The translations under genes and the position numbers were made by a program. Below the pieces are notes generated by a model. That model did no database searches, was not told where the DNA came from, and was given only the letters and a program-made list of their open reading frames with translations. Positions 8,674 through 16,873 of a DNA stretch of 64,000 bases are shown piece after piece. Location: the IMG/VR virus record IMGVR_UViG_3300028831_000232, positions 1 to 64,000 of that record; one strand, written 5' to 3'. The stretch is from a virus. Numbering within the stretch: the first letter of the stretch is position 1; each line of letters begins with the position of its first letter.

Positions 8674-9815
8674 CAGGAGGCCCTCCTAGCCCAGCTGGAG
8701 CGCCACTGGCCGTTGACCAGCACGGCCGGCGGGGTGGCCCCCACAACGTCTCCTGCGGGCGTCTGGCGCAGACGGGGGGTGATGATGCCCGGCTGGGGGG
8801 CGGCGGCCAGAGCGCCCAGGGCGTCCCGGCGCAGATCGAGGTAGGTGATGTAGTCGCCCGTCCGCAGGTTGACATCGTGCTCGGCGCCCTGGATGTACCA
8901 GTGACCGTTCTGGGTGTTCTCCAGGCCGGCGAGGTAGGCCAGGGTGCCCGGTGCCAGGATCGTGTCGCCCAGGGCCTCGCCCCTGGCGGCGTAGGTGAAG
9001 CGCTCGGAGGAGGCCGTCCCGGCCAGCTTGGCCGCTGCGGTGCCAGGGGTGTCGGCCACCACCGGAGCCGGCGGGACCGTGGTCGTCGCCGGGATCTCGC
9101 TGCCCAGCCGGGCGAATACCGTGGGACCGTCGTCCTGCACGGCGAAGAGCCGGCCGCCCCGCTGATCGAGGCCGTACACCGTCCGCTGGGCTGACAGACC
9201 GCTATCCTCATCGTCGTTCTGCAGCCGGAACCTCGTCAGTTCACCGCCCATGTTCAGCGTCGGAGCGGTGGGATAGGCCATGGTGAAGAGCTTGGTCAGG
9301 GACCAGAACCGGACCTCGGTGCCGAGCGGACACAACCGGTAGCCGATCTTGTCGGCCAGGTTCTTGAGGAAGGCCCAGGCCGTGATGTTGGTCGCCGTCA
9401 GCACCGGCCAGACCTGGGAGTCCGGCTCGACATCGACCGACAGGTAGGCACTCTCCACGATGTCGCGCACCACGGCATCGGCCGTCTGGTTGGCCCAGCT
9501 CTGCTGTAGGGGTGCGCTGAGCGTAGAGCTGGCGCCGAGGCATACCAGCTTGACCGTGTTGTTTGTCAGCTTGTCGTAGTACGGCTCGGTGTGGTGGACG
9601 TAGCCGTAGTAGGTCCGGGTGTTGCCGGGGAAGTGCCCCCACCGCAGCCGGACGGGTAGCCCTTCTTCCCGCCCGTTGTAGGGCAGGTAGCGCACGTCGG
9701 CCACGATGGTCGCCAGCTCGTGAGCGGTGTCGGCCTGCTTCACCAGGACCGACAAAGGGCGCACCGCCTGCGGGCCGACCAGCAGGTCGATGAAGGGGAC
9801 GTTAACGAACGGCAC
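8673..9815 (-). CDS. gpD-like baseplate hub protein
   Basis: 380 aa from a GTG at 9813-9815, inside the end of the LysM-like gene; the Shine-Dalgarno sequence is poor and coupling is likely. Segments such as YYGYVHHTEPYYDKLTNNTVKLVCLGAS, ADAVVRDIVESAYLSVDVEP, AWAFLKNLADKIGYRLCPLG and GHWYIQGAEHDVNLRTGDYITYLDL follow the Phage_GPD / T4 gp27 hub plan, trimerising beneath the tube and binding the gpV spike encoded next. An Ala/Pro linker lies near residue 240. Confidence 0.8.
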   Translation of the reverse strand: MPFVNVPFIDLLVGPQAVRPLSVLVKQADTAHELATIVADVRYLPYNGREEGLPVRLRWGHFPGNTRTYYGYVHHTEPYYDKLTNNTVKLVCLGASSTLSAPLQQSWANQTADAVVRDIVESAYLSVDVEPDSQVWPVLTATNITAWAFLKNLADKIGYRLCPLGTEVRFWSLTKLFTMAYPTAPTLNMGGELTRFRLQNDDEDSGLSAQRTVYGLDQRGGRLFAVQDDGPTVFARLGSEIPATTTVPPAPVVADTPGTAAAKLAGTASSERFTYAARGEALGDTILAPGTLAYLAGLENTQNGHWYIQGAEHDVNLRTGDYITYLDLRRDALGALAAAPQPGIITPRLRQTPAGDVVGATPPAVLVNGQWRSSWARRAS

Positions 9816-10092
9816 TGGCGTTGGGAATCCGAATACCGGTACCGGGCGGGAAGTCGTCGGGATAGAACACCTCGGGGTTGGCGCGAGCGATGATCCACCA
9901 CAAGGTGGAATCGCCGTACGCCGACGCCGCAATGTGCTCCAGCCGCTCGCCTCCCACCATGAGGTGAGTGACGTACTCCATGGGCTGGACGAACACCTGC
10001 CGGCTGGCATAGAGCGCCACCGCCGATGAACCATCAGCGCGCTTGATCCGCACTGATGTCGCTGTCTCATAGCGTGAACCACGAACGATCAT
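9802..10092 (-). CDS. LysM-like tail protein (gpX/gp53-like)
   Basis: 96 aa. The C-terminal half (HLMVGGERLEHIAASAYGDSTLWWIIARANPE) is a LysM-type fold: D-x-x-x-x-IA-x-x-x-Y-G-x-x-x-x-WxxIxxAN. Such single-LysM proteins sit beside the hub in P2 (gpX), T4 (gp53) and injection systems, acting in baseplate assembly rather than cell-wall binding. ATG start with an AAGAGA-type Shine-Dalgarno sequence. Confidence 0.8.
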   Translation of the reverse strand: MIVRGSRYETATSVRIKRADGSSAVALYASRQVFVQPMEYVTHLMVGGERLEHIAASAYGDSTLWWIIARANPEVFYPDDFPPGTGIRIPNASAVR

Positions 10093-10104
10093 GGGCAGTC
10101 TCTT

Positions 10105-11247
10105 TTACTGAGGTTTGTTCATGGCACTGAGCACATCGATGGACGATGGTGGCCCACCGGTCGGAGAGGACATCTGCGATGGCCCCTTTGTCGTAGTGGA
10201 CGACGAGGATGATGTGACTGGCTTAGCCAGCGGGTCGTCCTTGCCCAGGAACTGGTCTGCGCCCATCCGCAGCCCCTTCACGTCGATGATGCAGCGGAAG
10301 GGCACCATGGCCGAGTTGAAGTGCGTGTACTGCACGTCGAAGTTGGTGAGGTAGGCGTTCCAGGTCATGTCGAGCGGGTCACCGAACTGGATCTTCACCC
10401 GGTTGGGCAGCATGTAGGGAAATGCCGGCGTAATGCCGACAAGCCACTCGAAGCACTGGACATCGAGGAGCACGCCCAACTTGCTGCCACCGATGACCTC
10501 GTAGGTCCGGTCGAAGTAGAGCTGGAACGAGATCGAAGTGGACGTGCCTTGCGGCAGACCGACCTTCATCTGGGACAAATCCTGCTGCAGCGGATCCTTG
10601 ATGGCGGTGTCAACGCTGTAGCCGAACGAGATCGTCTGGGGGTTGTAGAGAAATTTCACCACATAGCCCACGGCCGGGTCAGTCTGGCCGATTATCTGTC
10701 CCTTGGTGGCCGAGGAGCGGTATGGCCCGCTGGCGTAGTTGGACCGCGGGTCAAATGGCTGCTGTACCGGACCCTTGCCCTTGGAATCGAACAGCGTGGT
10801 GACGGTCCACGCCCCGGAACCGTTGTTGATCGCGTCGATGGCCGTGGCTACCTGGGGGCCGAATATGCCGCTGGTGGCTGCCGTCTGCTGGCCGGTTAGG
10901 TACTTCCGGTAGGACCCGTCGTTGTAGGTGGCCCACGGTGTCCAGTCCACGCCGTGACCAGAGATCTGAAAGGCCGCTGCAGCGTTGTAATCGGGATCGG
11001 TCAGCAACCGATTGAAGTCGTTGAACTCGGGGTGCCACTTGTCGTTGATCTGCCACAGCCCACGGTCGATGCTGCCGTCGCCGTTCTTGTGCCAGTTGTT
11101 GACGATCCAGCTGCTCTCGGCCTTGGAAATGGCAACGGCGATGTCGATGTTCGAACCCTGCCAGTACTGGGCGGCGAGGTTGTACATCTCTGCCTGGCCC
11201 ATCGGCTTGTTGAGCGGCGGCCCCGTTGGGTTGCTGACGGCCATCAT
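10105..11247 (-). CDS. lysozyme-like domain fused to CIS-tube-type baseplate protein
   Basis: 380 aa. Residues about 15-125 form a lysozyme/transglycosylase-like domain (DIAVAISKAESSW, with E as candidate acid; DRGLWQINDKWHPEF; AAAAFQISGHGVDWTPWATYNDGSYRKYL). Residues about 195-335 (VKFLYNPQTISFGYSVDT, QLYFDRTYEV, LLDVQCFEWLVG, PNRVKIQFGD, YLTNFDVQYTHFN) match the contractile-injection-system tube/Afp7-type domain. A Ser/Thr tail follows. Encoded beside the LysM-like and tape-measure genes, it probably puts a wall-cutting enzyme at the baseplate, replacing the lysozyme missing from the spike. Start is ATG-ATG overlapping the tape-measure stop. Confidence 0.75.
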   Translation of the reverse strand: MMAVSNPTGPPLNKPMGQAEMYNLAAQYWQGSNIDIAVAISKAESSWIVNNWHKNGDGSIDRGLWQINDKWHPEFNDFNRLLTDPDYNAAAAFQISGHGVDWTPWATYNDGSYRKYLTGQQTAATSGIFGPQVATAIDAINNGSGAWTVTTLFDSKGKGPVQQPFDPRSNYASGPYRSSATKGQIIGQTDPAVGYVVKFLYNPQTISFGYSVDTAIKDPLQQDLSQMKVGLPQGTSTSISFQLYFDRTYEVIGGSKLGVLLDVQCFEWLVGITPAFPYMLPNRVKIQFGDPLDMTWNAYLTNFDVQYTHFNSAMVPFRCIIDVKGLRMGADQFLGKDDPLAKPVTSSSSSTTTKGPSQMSSPTGGPPSSIDVLSAMNKPQ

Positions 11248-13724
11248 TTCCTCGCTAGGGCTTCGAGCTTGTCTCGATCACTGAAGATCTCCATGAGGTA
11301 CCGGGCGGCGCGCTCGGCCTCGTCGGGCGTTCCCTTGGCAATTTCCACCTTGAGCGTGAGGTTCTGGATGGAGACGCTCGTGCCACCCCCGCCCCGTCCG
11401 GCCCCGGTACCGAATGCTGAAGCCACCGGGTCACCCACATCGCTGTGGGCATTGCCGCCGGGGCCGGTGCTGGTCTTCAGAATCGTGGCTATCCAGTCGG
11501 CCTCGTTCTGGCTGGCGACATGCACCTTGCCCTTGGGCACAGCTGCCGGGCGGGCCTGGGCAGCCGGCGTCGAAGCCGCCGCCTTCTGGGCCGGCTTGGC
11601 CGACGGTGCCGACGGCGGCGGCTTGTAGCTGGAAGCGCCGGCCCCGGACAATTCCCAGTGCCACGGCTCACCGCCCACTGTCGCCTTGAGGCCGTACTTG
11701 CCGGCGTTATCGGCCAGCCACTTGTACTCGCTCGATGGCCCGATGTCGGCGGCATTTCCCGTCTCGTGGCGGCTCTGGCCGACGGCCGCTACTGGTTCGG
11801 GTTTGAGGCCGACGAGGTGCTTCCACCGCAGGTACGCCTGCTCCTGAGATGAGCGCCAACCCGAGGTCACCGAGAGCTTGGGGTTCTCCGCGAACATGGC
11901 CTTGAGCGCCTCGGTGAACGACGGGTTCAGGTTGGCCGAGTTGCCGGGACCGGGGAGTGGACCGCCGCCCGGCGTCGTTGCCGGCGGTGGCGGGTTCGCC
12001 AGCAACTCCTGATCTGTCTGGGCGTCACCGACACCATGCTGGAAGATGGCGTGCTGACCGGACCATGCCCTGGTAACCGGGTCACCAACAGCGCCGATTG
12101 CTCGAAGACCAAGATGTCCGAGGCCAGCAACACCGCCAATGGCAAGACCACCGAGCACTGATAGCCCAGCTGTGGGTCCGGCCGTAGCGAGGCCCGCAGC
12201 TAGTCCAGCGCCGAGGTACTTCGTCATCGTTCCGCCGGCCCGAGCGGCGGCATTCTTCTTGCCGTCTTTTGCGCCGATGTTCGAGATGGCACCCCCGGCG
12301 ATCTGCCCGCCGGCTATGGCGGCCAATGGCGGAATAAAACCAGCGAGGCCCAAGCCGGCTCCTTCTTCTGCCGCCCCCGCCCCTCCCCCCAGTTTGCCTG
12401 CTATCCCGCTCAGCCCCCCTGCGTTACTCCAGGCCATTTTGGCCGCCGTCGCCGCAGCGGCCAGACCCAGTACCACAATCGCTTTACCTGTCGTACCGAG
12501 GTCCGATGTCATGGAGGAGAAAGCGTTGAGCACCGGGGAGATGATGTTTGCCAGCCCGGTAAAAAGCGGCAGCAGTGACGTACTCAGCGAGTCGGTCAGC
12601 TTCGCCATGGACTCGTGGAACTTCCGCATGCTCTCCGAGGCGTTGCTGATGTTCTTGTCCACTGCCTTGCCGAACTGCTCGGGGTTCAACGCTTTGCCGG
12701 CCTGAGCGCGGATGGCCCCGAAGGCCATGAAGGCGTCGATGGTTTCGTCGCTCAGACCGAGGCCCTTCAGGCCCTCGCGGGTCATGGTGCCCTCGGCCTG
12801 ACCGGTCTGGAACATCTTCAGCGCAGTCTTCTTGTCGGTGGTGCCGCGGGTCATCCGTTGGTACAGCGACTCGAAGATGTCCGAAGGAGCGCGAGCCACA
12901 CCGCCCGGCGACACTTGCACGTTCGCCATTCGCAGCTGGTTGGCCGAAGCCTGCAGGTTCGAGATGATGCCAGCACCGCCCGCGAAATTCGTGCCCGACA
13001 GCCGGCCCAGCTGTCCGGCCTGCTGGGCCTGGAGGTAGGATGCCTGGTCAGTGCCCCGAATGACGCCGGCCCGGCCGAGAATGGCCCCGCCCTGGTAGAG
13101 ATCCTCCCGGCTCCAGTAGCCCCCAGCCTTCCGCAGCATGCCGCCGTAGGGACCGGCCGTACCCCCACCGCCAGGACCGATGCCCTGGAACGGCTGACCG
13201 GGCTGCTGATTCATCAGCGCCAGCCGGTTGGTGACGCCCCCCGCCTGCATCGTGCCGGACATGGCGTTCGACGCCATTTGGAACAGCCGCCGATAGATCT
13301 CGAACTCGACGCCACCCCGCACGATGTTGGCTGTCGTAGAACCCGGCGCGCCTGCGCCTCCACCAGGACCGCCGGCCGGCGTCATGGACGGCTGGAACCC
13401 CGGTACGCGAGGTTGCAGTCGCGGTTGAACACCAAAACGACTCGGAGGACCGCCCACGTTCGGATCTACCGTCATGTGGGGTTGGAATCCGGTGACCCGA
13501 GCGGTGCCGGTGGCCGCACCCGGAGCGGCGTTCTTGTAGCGCACCGCCTCGTCGGCCAAGCCCTTCATCTCGGCCTTCAGCGCCCGAACGGCGCCAGTGA
13601 TCCGGTTAATGGCGTTGCCAGCATTGGGGTCAACGCTGATGATCGGCTTGACGATGCGACCGACCGCACCCCGTACGCCGCCTCGATCCCGAGGCGTAGC
13701 CGAACCGAGCGGCGGCTCAGGCAT
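11244..13724 (-). CDS. tape measure protein with VanY-type peptidase domain
   Basis: 826 aa, the longest tail gene. N-terminal helix (NRITGAVRALKAEMKGLADEAVRYK), Pro/Gly-rich linker, helical middle, and Gly/Ala-rich hydrophobic stretches (IVVLGLAAAATAA, GLAAGLATAGPTAGLSVLGGL) typical of tape measures. Residues about 615-695 form a D-Ala-D-Ala carboxypeptidase/VanY domain: SRHETGNAADIG with H653 and D660, and EPWHW with H689, the zinc ligands of that family. At the usual 1.5 angstrom per residue a tail of roughly 120 nm is expected. ATG two bases after the frameshift-extension stop; little Shine-Dalgarno sequence. Confidence 0.85.
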   Translation of the reverse strand: MPEPPLGSATPRDRGGVRGAVGRIVKPIISVDPNAGNAINRITGAVRALKAEMKGLADEAVRYKNAAPGAATGTARVTGFQPHMTVDPNVGGPPSRFGVQPRLQPRVPGFQPSMTPAGGPGGGAGAPGSTTANIVRGGVEFEIYRRLFQMASNAMSGTMQAGGVTNRLALMNQQPGQPFQGIGPGGGGTAGPYGGMLRKAGGYWSREDLYQGGAILGRAGVIRGTDQASYLQAQQAGQLGRLSGTNFAGGAGIISNLQASANQLRMANVQVSPGGVARAPSDIFESLYQRMTRGTTDKKTALKMFQTGQAEGTMTREGLKGLGLSDETIDAFMAFGAIRAQAGKALNPEQFGKAVDKNISNASESMRKFHESMAKLTDSLSTSLLPLFTGLANIISPVLNAFSSMTSDLGTTGKAIVVLGLAAAATAAKMAWSNAGGLSGIAGKLGGGAGAAEEGAGLGLAGFIPPLAAIAGGQIAGGAISNIGAKDGKKNAAARAGGTMTKYLGAGLAAGLATAGPTAGLSVLGGLAIGGVAGLGHLGLRAIGAVGDPVTRAWSGQHAIFQHGVGDAQTDQELLANPPPPATTPGGGPLPGPGNSANLNPSFTEALKAMFAENPKLSVTSGWRSSQEQAYLRWKHLVGLKPEPVAAVGQSRHETGNAADIGPSSEYKWLADNAGKYGLKATVGGEPWHWELSGAGASSYKPPPSAPSAKPAQKAAASTPAAQARPAAVPKGKVHVASQNEADWIATILKTSTGPGGNAHSDVGDPVASAFGTGAGRGGGGTSVSIQNLTLKVEIAKGTPDEAERAARYLMEIFSDRDKLEALARK

Positions 13725-13726
13725 GG

Positions 13727-13888
13727 TTACCGGCTATGAGCTGTCGAACCACTCGCCCTCTTCTCGGCCAGCCGGCACCAGAACCGGCGCTCTCGGGGGG
13801 TCAGTGCTGCTGCCTCGGAGTGGGACCAGTTGAACGCCGACACGAGGAGTCCGTACTGCAGCTGCCGCAATCGGTAGTGGTTCTCAGC
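13727..13888 (-). CDS. frameshift extension of the tail chaperone (DUF6760-like)
   Basis: 53 codons open in the +1 frame directly after the chaperone's last codons, ending TAA two bases before the tape-measure ATG. There is no ATG; only a poorly placed TTG could start it. The sequence (ENHYRLRQLQYGLLVSAFNW, TPRERRFWCRLAEKRA) resembles the short DUF6760-type proteins between chaperone and tape measure in injection systems. Position, size and lack of a start argue for translation by frameshift from the gene at 13884, giving a fusion of about 324 aa. Independent TTG initiation remains possible. Confidence 0.6.
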   Translation of the reverse strand, partial: AENHYRLRQLQYGLLVSAFNWSHSEAAALTPRERRFWCRLAEKRASGSTAHSR

Positions 13889-13895
13889 GAAAGAG
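13884..13895 (-). other. candidate +1 frameshift site
   Basis: Reading 5'-3' on the minus strand: CTC TTT CGC TGA. tRNA-Phe on TTT can slip forward one base to TTC, which its GAA anticodon pairs better, moving ribosomes past the TGA at 13884-13886 into the open +1 frame (GCT GAG AAC CAC). The upstream frame of the extension is also open, so other slip points cannot be excluded. Confidence 0.5.
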
Positions 13896-14702
13896 ATCGA
13901 GCAGATCAACCCGCATGGGGAACTCCTTCGCGCAGGCTGCACAGGTCAGCTCGATCTTGGAGTACTGCGGGCCGGGCTGGCGGCCGGTAATCTCCTCCAG
14001 CAGCATGCGGCGGTCCTTGATGCCGAGCCGGCGCACGCCCTCCAGGCCCAGCGGCTTGCCGTCGAGCGTCATCACGCACCGAGCCAGCAGCATGCTGGAC
14101 AGCTCGGCGTTGTTCTTGGTGGTGGCATTGGAGAGGATGGCCTCCTGGTCTGACCCCACGGCCAGGAGGCACTTCACCTCCGACCCGTCCCGCAGCTGCA
14201 TGACGAACTCCCGCTCGGTGGGGTCGTCCATCTTCTTGATCGGCACCTCGGTCTTCAGGTCATGCTTGACCGTCAGGCTTTCGCCGCAGGCCGGGCAGGC
14301 CACCTCCATCTCCAGCATGTTGTCGTAGGTCATGCACCGGATCGCCAGCAGCAGCATGTCCCGGTCACCGAGCAGCAGCGAGCCGAGCTTGGTGTTGTCG
14401 GGATTCTCGTAGGGACCGATCCGGGTCACGCCCCGCTGGAGCAGGAGCTGGGTGAACCGGCCCATGTTCTTGATGACCTCGGGCTTGGCGAGCATCTCCT
14501 CGTCGGCCCCGTTCAGCTCCCGCACCGTGGCGTCGGTGTAGATGGTGCCGTCCAGGTCCCGGTAGCCCCCTGGGAGAGTCACAGAGCCGTCCGGCAGCGG
14601 TTCCGGCTCGGTGATGCCATCGGCCGCCGCAAAGGCCGCAGCGGCGATTGCAGCGGCCTTCTCAGGCTCCTCCAGAGCGCTGACGATTTGCAGGTTCTCC
14701 AT
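13884..14702 (-). CDS. gp26-like tail/baseplate chaperone (T4_baseplate family)
   Basis: 272 aa. The body (YTDATVRELNGADEEMLAK, LLLQRGVTRIG, LLLGDRDMLLLAIRCMTYD) followed by a treble-clef-like zinc site (CPACGES near residue 134 and CAACAKE near residue 257) is the T4 gp26 / T4_baseplate pattern of injection systems and many myoviruses, where it lies just upstream of the tape measure and acts like a tail assembly chaperone. The DGSEVKCLLAVG and TLDGKPLGLEGVRRLG segments are also typical. Its end is the proposed +1 slip site. Confidence 0.8.
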   Translation of the reverse strand: MENLQIVSALEEPEKAAAIAAAAFAAADGITEPEPLPDGSVTLPGGYRDLDGTIYTDATVRELNGADEEMLAKPEVIKNMGRFTQLLLQRGVTRIGPYENPDNTKLGSLLLGDRDMLLLAIRCMTYDNMLEMEVACPACGESLTVKHDLKTEVPIKKMDDPTEREFVMQLRDGSEVKCLLAVGSDQEAILSNATTKNNAELSSMLLARCVMTLDGKPLGLEGVRRLGIKDRRMLLEEITGRQPGPQYSKIELTCAACAKEFPMRVDLLDLFR

Positions 14703-14728
14703 ATGGTTCTCCGGTGGTGAGGAGTTAC

Positions 14729-15271
14729 TCAGGCGGCGGCCACGTTGGCCGAGAAGCCCTCGTACTCGATGGTCATCATCTGCATGAACAGGGCGTTGCC
14801 GCCGGCATCCACGTCCGAGAACTGCAGCGTGGTGGGCCAGCAGTTGAGCAGCTTGAAGCTCGCCAACACCGGGATGTCTCCGGTGGTGACGGGGTGGTCG
14901 AGGATGTCGAGCGTCATGTCGCAGCGGAAGGTCGGAGCGCCGGGATGGCTGCCGCTCTGGCCCGCCGGCCCCCGGCCGGGGTCACCGGAGATGACGGCGA
15001 AGATCTCCAGGTACCACTGCCACAGCTGGTTGCTGCCCACGGCCACGCCGCGCTGGCAGGTGATGGGCGGGAACTCGGACTGGCCCGGCATCTTCCTCGT
15101 GGTGGTGTTGTTCCCGCCCTCGCGGTAGTTGATGGCCGGCGTGTTGACCGACAGGCCGGACACCGACATGAAGCCCAGCTGCATGATGCCGGGGATGCCG
15201 GGCTTGTTGATGTTGAACTGAAACTTGAAGTTGCGGAGCGGGTCGGTCGCCAGGGTGGTGTAGGTCGCCAT
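14729..15271 (-). CDS. tail tube protein (gp19-like)
   Basis: 180 aa. DPLRNFKFQFNINKPGIPGIMQLGFMSVSGL is the classic opening of the T4 gp19-like tube family, followed by NYREGGNNTTTRKMPGQSEFPPITCQRG and a C-terminal WPTTLQFSDVDAGGNALFMQMMTIEYEGF that ends nearly all such tubes. It forms the inner hexameric tube. It directly follows the sheath gene, as in injection systems. Confidence 0.95.
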   Translation of the reverse strand: MATYTTLATDPLRNFKFQFNINKPGIPGIMQLGFMSVSGLSVNTPAINYREGGNNTTTRKMPGQSEFPPITCQRGVAVGSNQLWQWYLEIFAVISGDPGRGPAGQSGSHPGAPTFRCDMTLDILDHPVTTGDIPVLASFKLLNCWPTTLQFSDVDAGGNALFMQMMTIEYEGFSANVAAA

Positions 15272-15280
15272 GTCGTCTCC

Positions 15281-16810
15281 TTACGCAGCCACGGTCACAG
15301 CGGCGCCGACTTCGCGCTGCGTCAGCTTGATCACCAGGAACTCGGCCGGGTACTGCAGGGCCACGCCGATCTCGATGTGGACTTCGCCGGCCGCAATCGA
15401 GCTGCCGGTGTTGTTCTCGTCGTTGCACTTCACGTAGAAGGCATCGCCCGGTGTATTGCCCCGCAGGCCGCCTGACGCCCAGAAGTCGAGCAGGAACCGC
15501 CCGATGACCGCCTGGAGCGTGTTCCAGAGCACCGAGTCGTTCGGCTCGAAGATGGCGAAGCGAGTGGACGTGACCAGCGAGCTGCGGATGTAGATCAGGG
15601 ACCGACGGATCGAGATGAACTTATCGGAGCCGTTGGGCTTGAGTGTGCGCCCACCCATGACCACCACGCCAGCCCCGACGATCTGCCGGATGGCGTTGAC
15701 GCCTGCGGCATTGAGCGTGCCGAGGTCGTTCTGCGTGAGCTGCAGTTCGGTGCTGATCGCCCCACCCAGACGCGTGCCCAACCCGGCCGGCGTCTTGTAC
15801 ACGCCCCGGCTGGTGTCGGTGGCGGCGTACTGTCCGAGCACCGCACCGCCGGGTGGGATGAGCCGGGTAGACCCGGTGCCGCCGGCCGGGTCGGCCACGT
15901 AGATCCAGGGGTAGTACAGAGCGCCGAAGCTCGTGGCCGTCAGGGTGGCAGCATAGGTCGCCATCTGAGACGCCGACTGCCCGACGGGAGGGTCGATGAC
16001 CACGAACATGTCGCCCCGCCCCGATGCGTAGGCTGTCGCCAAGTTCACGCTGGCCGCCGCCGACACGCCGGGGATGTTGAGGGACAGCGGCTGATCGATC
16101 TGGTCGAAAAGCAAGAGAGCGCCGCCTGGCGTGCCACTGCCGACCACGTCAGTGTCGGTGATGGCGGCGCCATCAGTACCGGTCGCCAGGGCTGTGGCCG
16201 TCTGCAGCGCTGGGCGGTCAGCCGGCGCTGCAGTCGGCGTCGGCGTCGCCAGGTTCGAGTCGAGGTCTGTGACCTTGATGTAGTTGGAGCCGGCCTGCTG
16301 GCTGTTGATGACGTTCTCGACGTAGCGGGCATCGGTGTCGTTCATCGACAGGTCGGTCCAGCGCTCCACGATGTAGGCATCGCTCGTCCCGCCCAGGCGA
16401 ACGACGAGGTTGAACCGGTCGGTGCCGGCATCGGTGATGTCGATGTACATCGTGTTGCCCCAGGCACCGGGGTTCGTGGCATCGACCCGCAGCGTCGGCA
16501 GCGGCGTACCGGCCCGGTCGTTCAGGGTCTTGGTGGCCGCCGCCGCACCGGAGCCGGCCACCCGGCAGACGTATGCCTCCCGGCCGCCGTTGCTGAAGTA
16601 CTGGAAGACGGCGTGGGGCAGCAGGTATCCACTGACGAATCCGCCGAAGAGCTGGAGGTACTGCGACCACGAATTGATGTAGGTGGGGACGACCGGCCCC
16701 CTGGGGTTGGACCCCAGGAACGCTGCAGCCGACAGGTTGGTGCCGGTGATGACAGCGGCCTGGTTGACCGTCTCCTCGTAATAGACGCCGGGGACTTTGT
16801 AGCTGGGCAT
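15281..16810 (-). CDS. contractile tail sheath protein
   Basis: 509 aa. The N-terminus (YKVPGVYYEET, TNLSAAAFLGSNPRGPVVPTYINSW) and C-terminal core (FISIRRSLIYIRSSLVTSTRFAIFEPND, LWNTLQAVIGRFLLDFWASGGLRG, VHIEIGVALQYPAEFLVIKLTQ) match the phage tail sheath family. The N-terminal strand and C-terminal arm that interlock neighbours are intact. A Thr/Ala-rich insertion sits near residues 190-250. ATG start with AAGGAGAGCCA ahead; a 63-base gap upstream may hold a promoter. Confidence 0.95.
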   Translation of the reverse strand: MPSYKVPGVYYEETVNQAAVITGTNLSAAAFLGSNPRGPVVPTYINSWSQYLQLFGGFVSGYLLPHAVFQYFSNGGREAYVCRVAGSGAAAATKTLNDRAGTPLPTLRVDATNPGAWGNTMYIDITDAGTDRFNLVVRLGGTSDAYIVERWTDLSMNDTDARYVENVINSQQAGSNYIKVTDLDSNLATPTPTAAPADRPALQTATALATGTDGAAITDTDVVGSGTPGGALLLFDQIDQPLSLNIPGVSAAASVNLATAYASGRGDMFVVIDPPVGQSASQMATYAATLTATSFGALYYPWIYVADPAGGTGSTRLIPPGGAVLGQYAATDTSRGVYKTPAGLGTRLGGAISTELQLTQNDLGTLNAAGVNAIRQIVGAGVVVMGGRTLKPNGSDKFISIRRSLIYIRSSLVTSTRFAIFEPNDSVLWNTLQAVIGRFLLDFWASGGLRGNTPGDAFYVKCNDENNTGSSIAAGEVHIEIGVALQYPAEFLVIKLTQREVGAAVTVAA

Positions 16811-16815
16811 TGGCT

Positions 16816-16846
16816 CTCCTTGATCATGGGATTACAAGGGAGTCCG
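16816..16846 (-). promoter_or_regulatory. possible promoter in sheath leader
   Basis: In the 63-base gap upstream of the sheath gene the minus strand reads TGTAAT (five of six bases of a -10 box) with TTCGGG about 18 bases upstream as a weak -35. Highly expressed sheath genes often have such a promoter, but the -35 match is poor. Confidence 0.2.
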
Positions 16847-16873
16847 ATTAGTGCCCCGAATGGTTTTCCGGTC

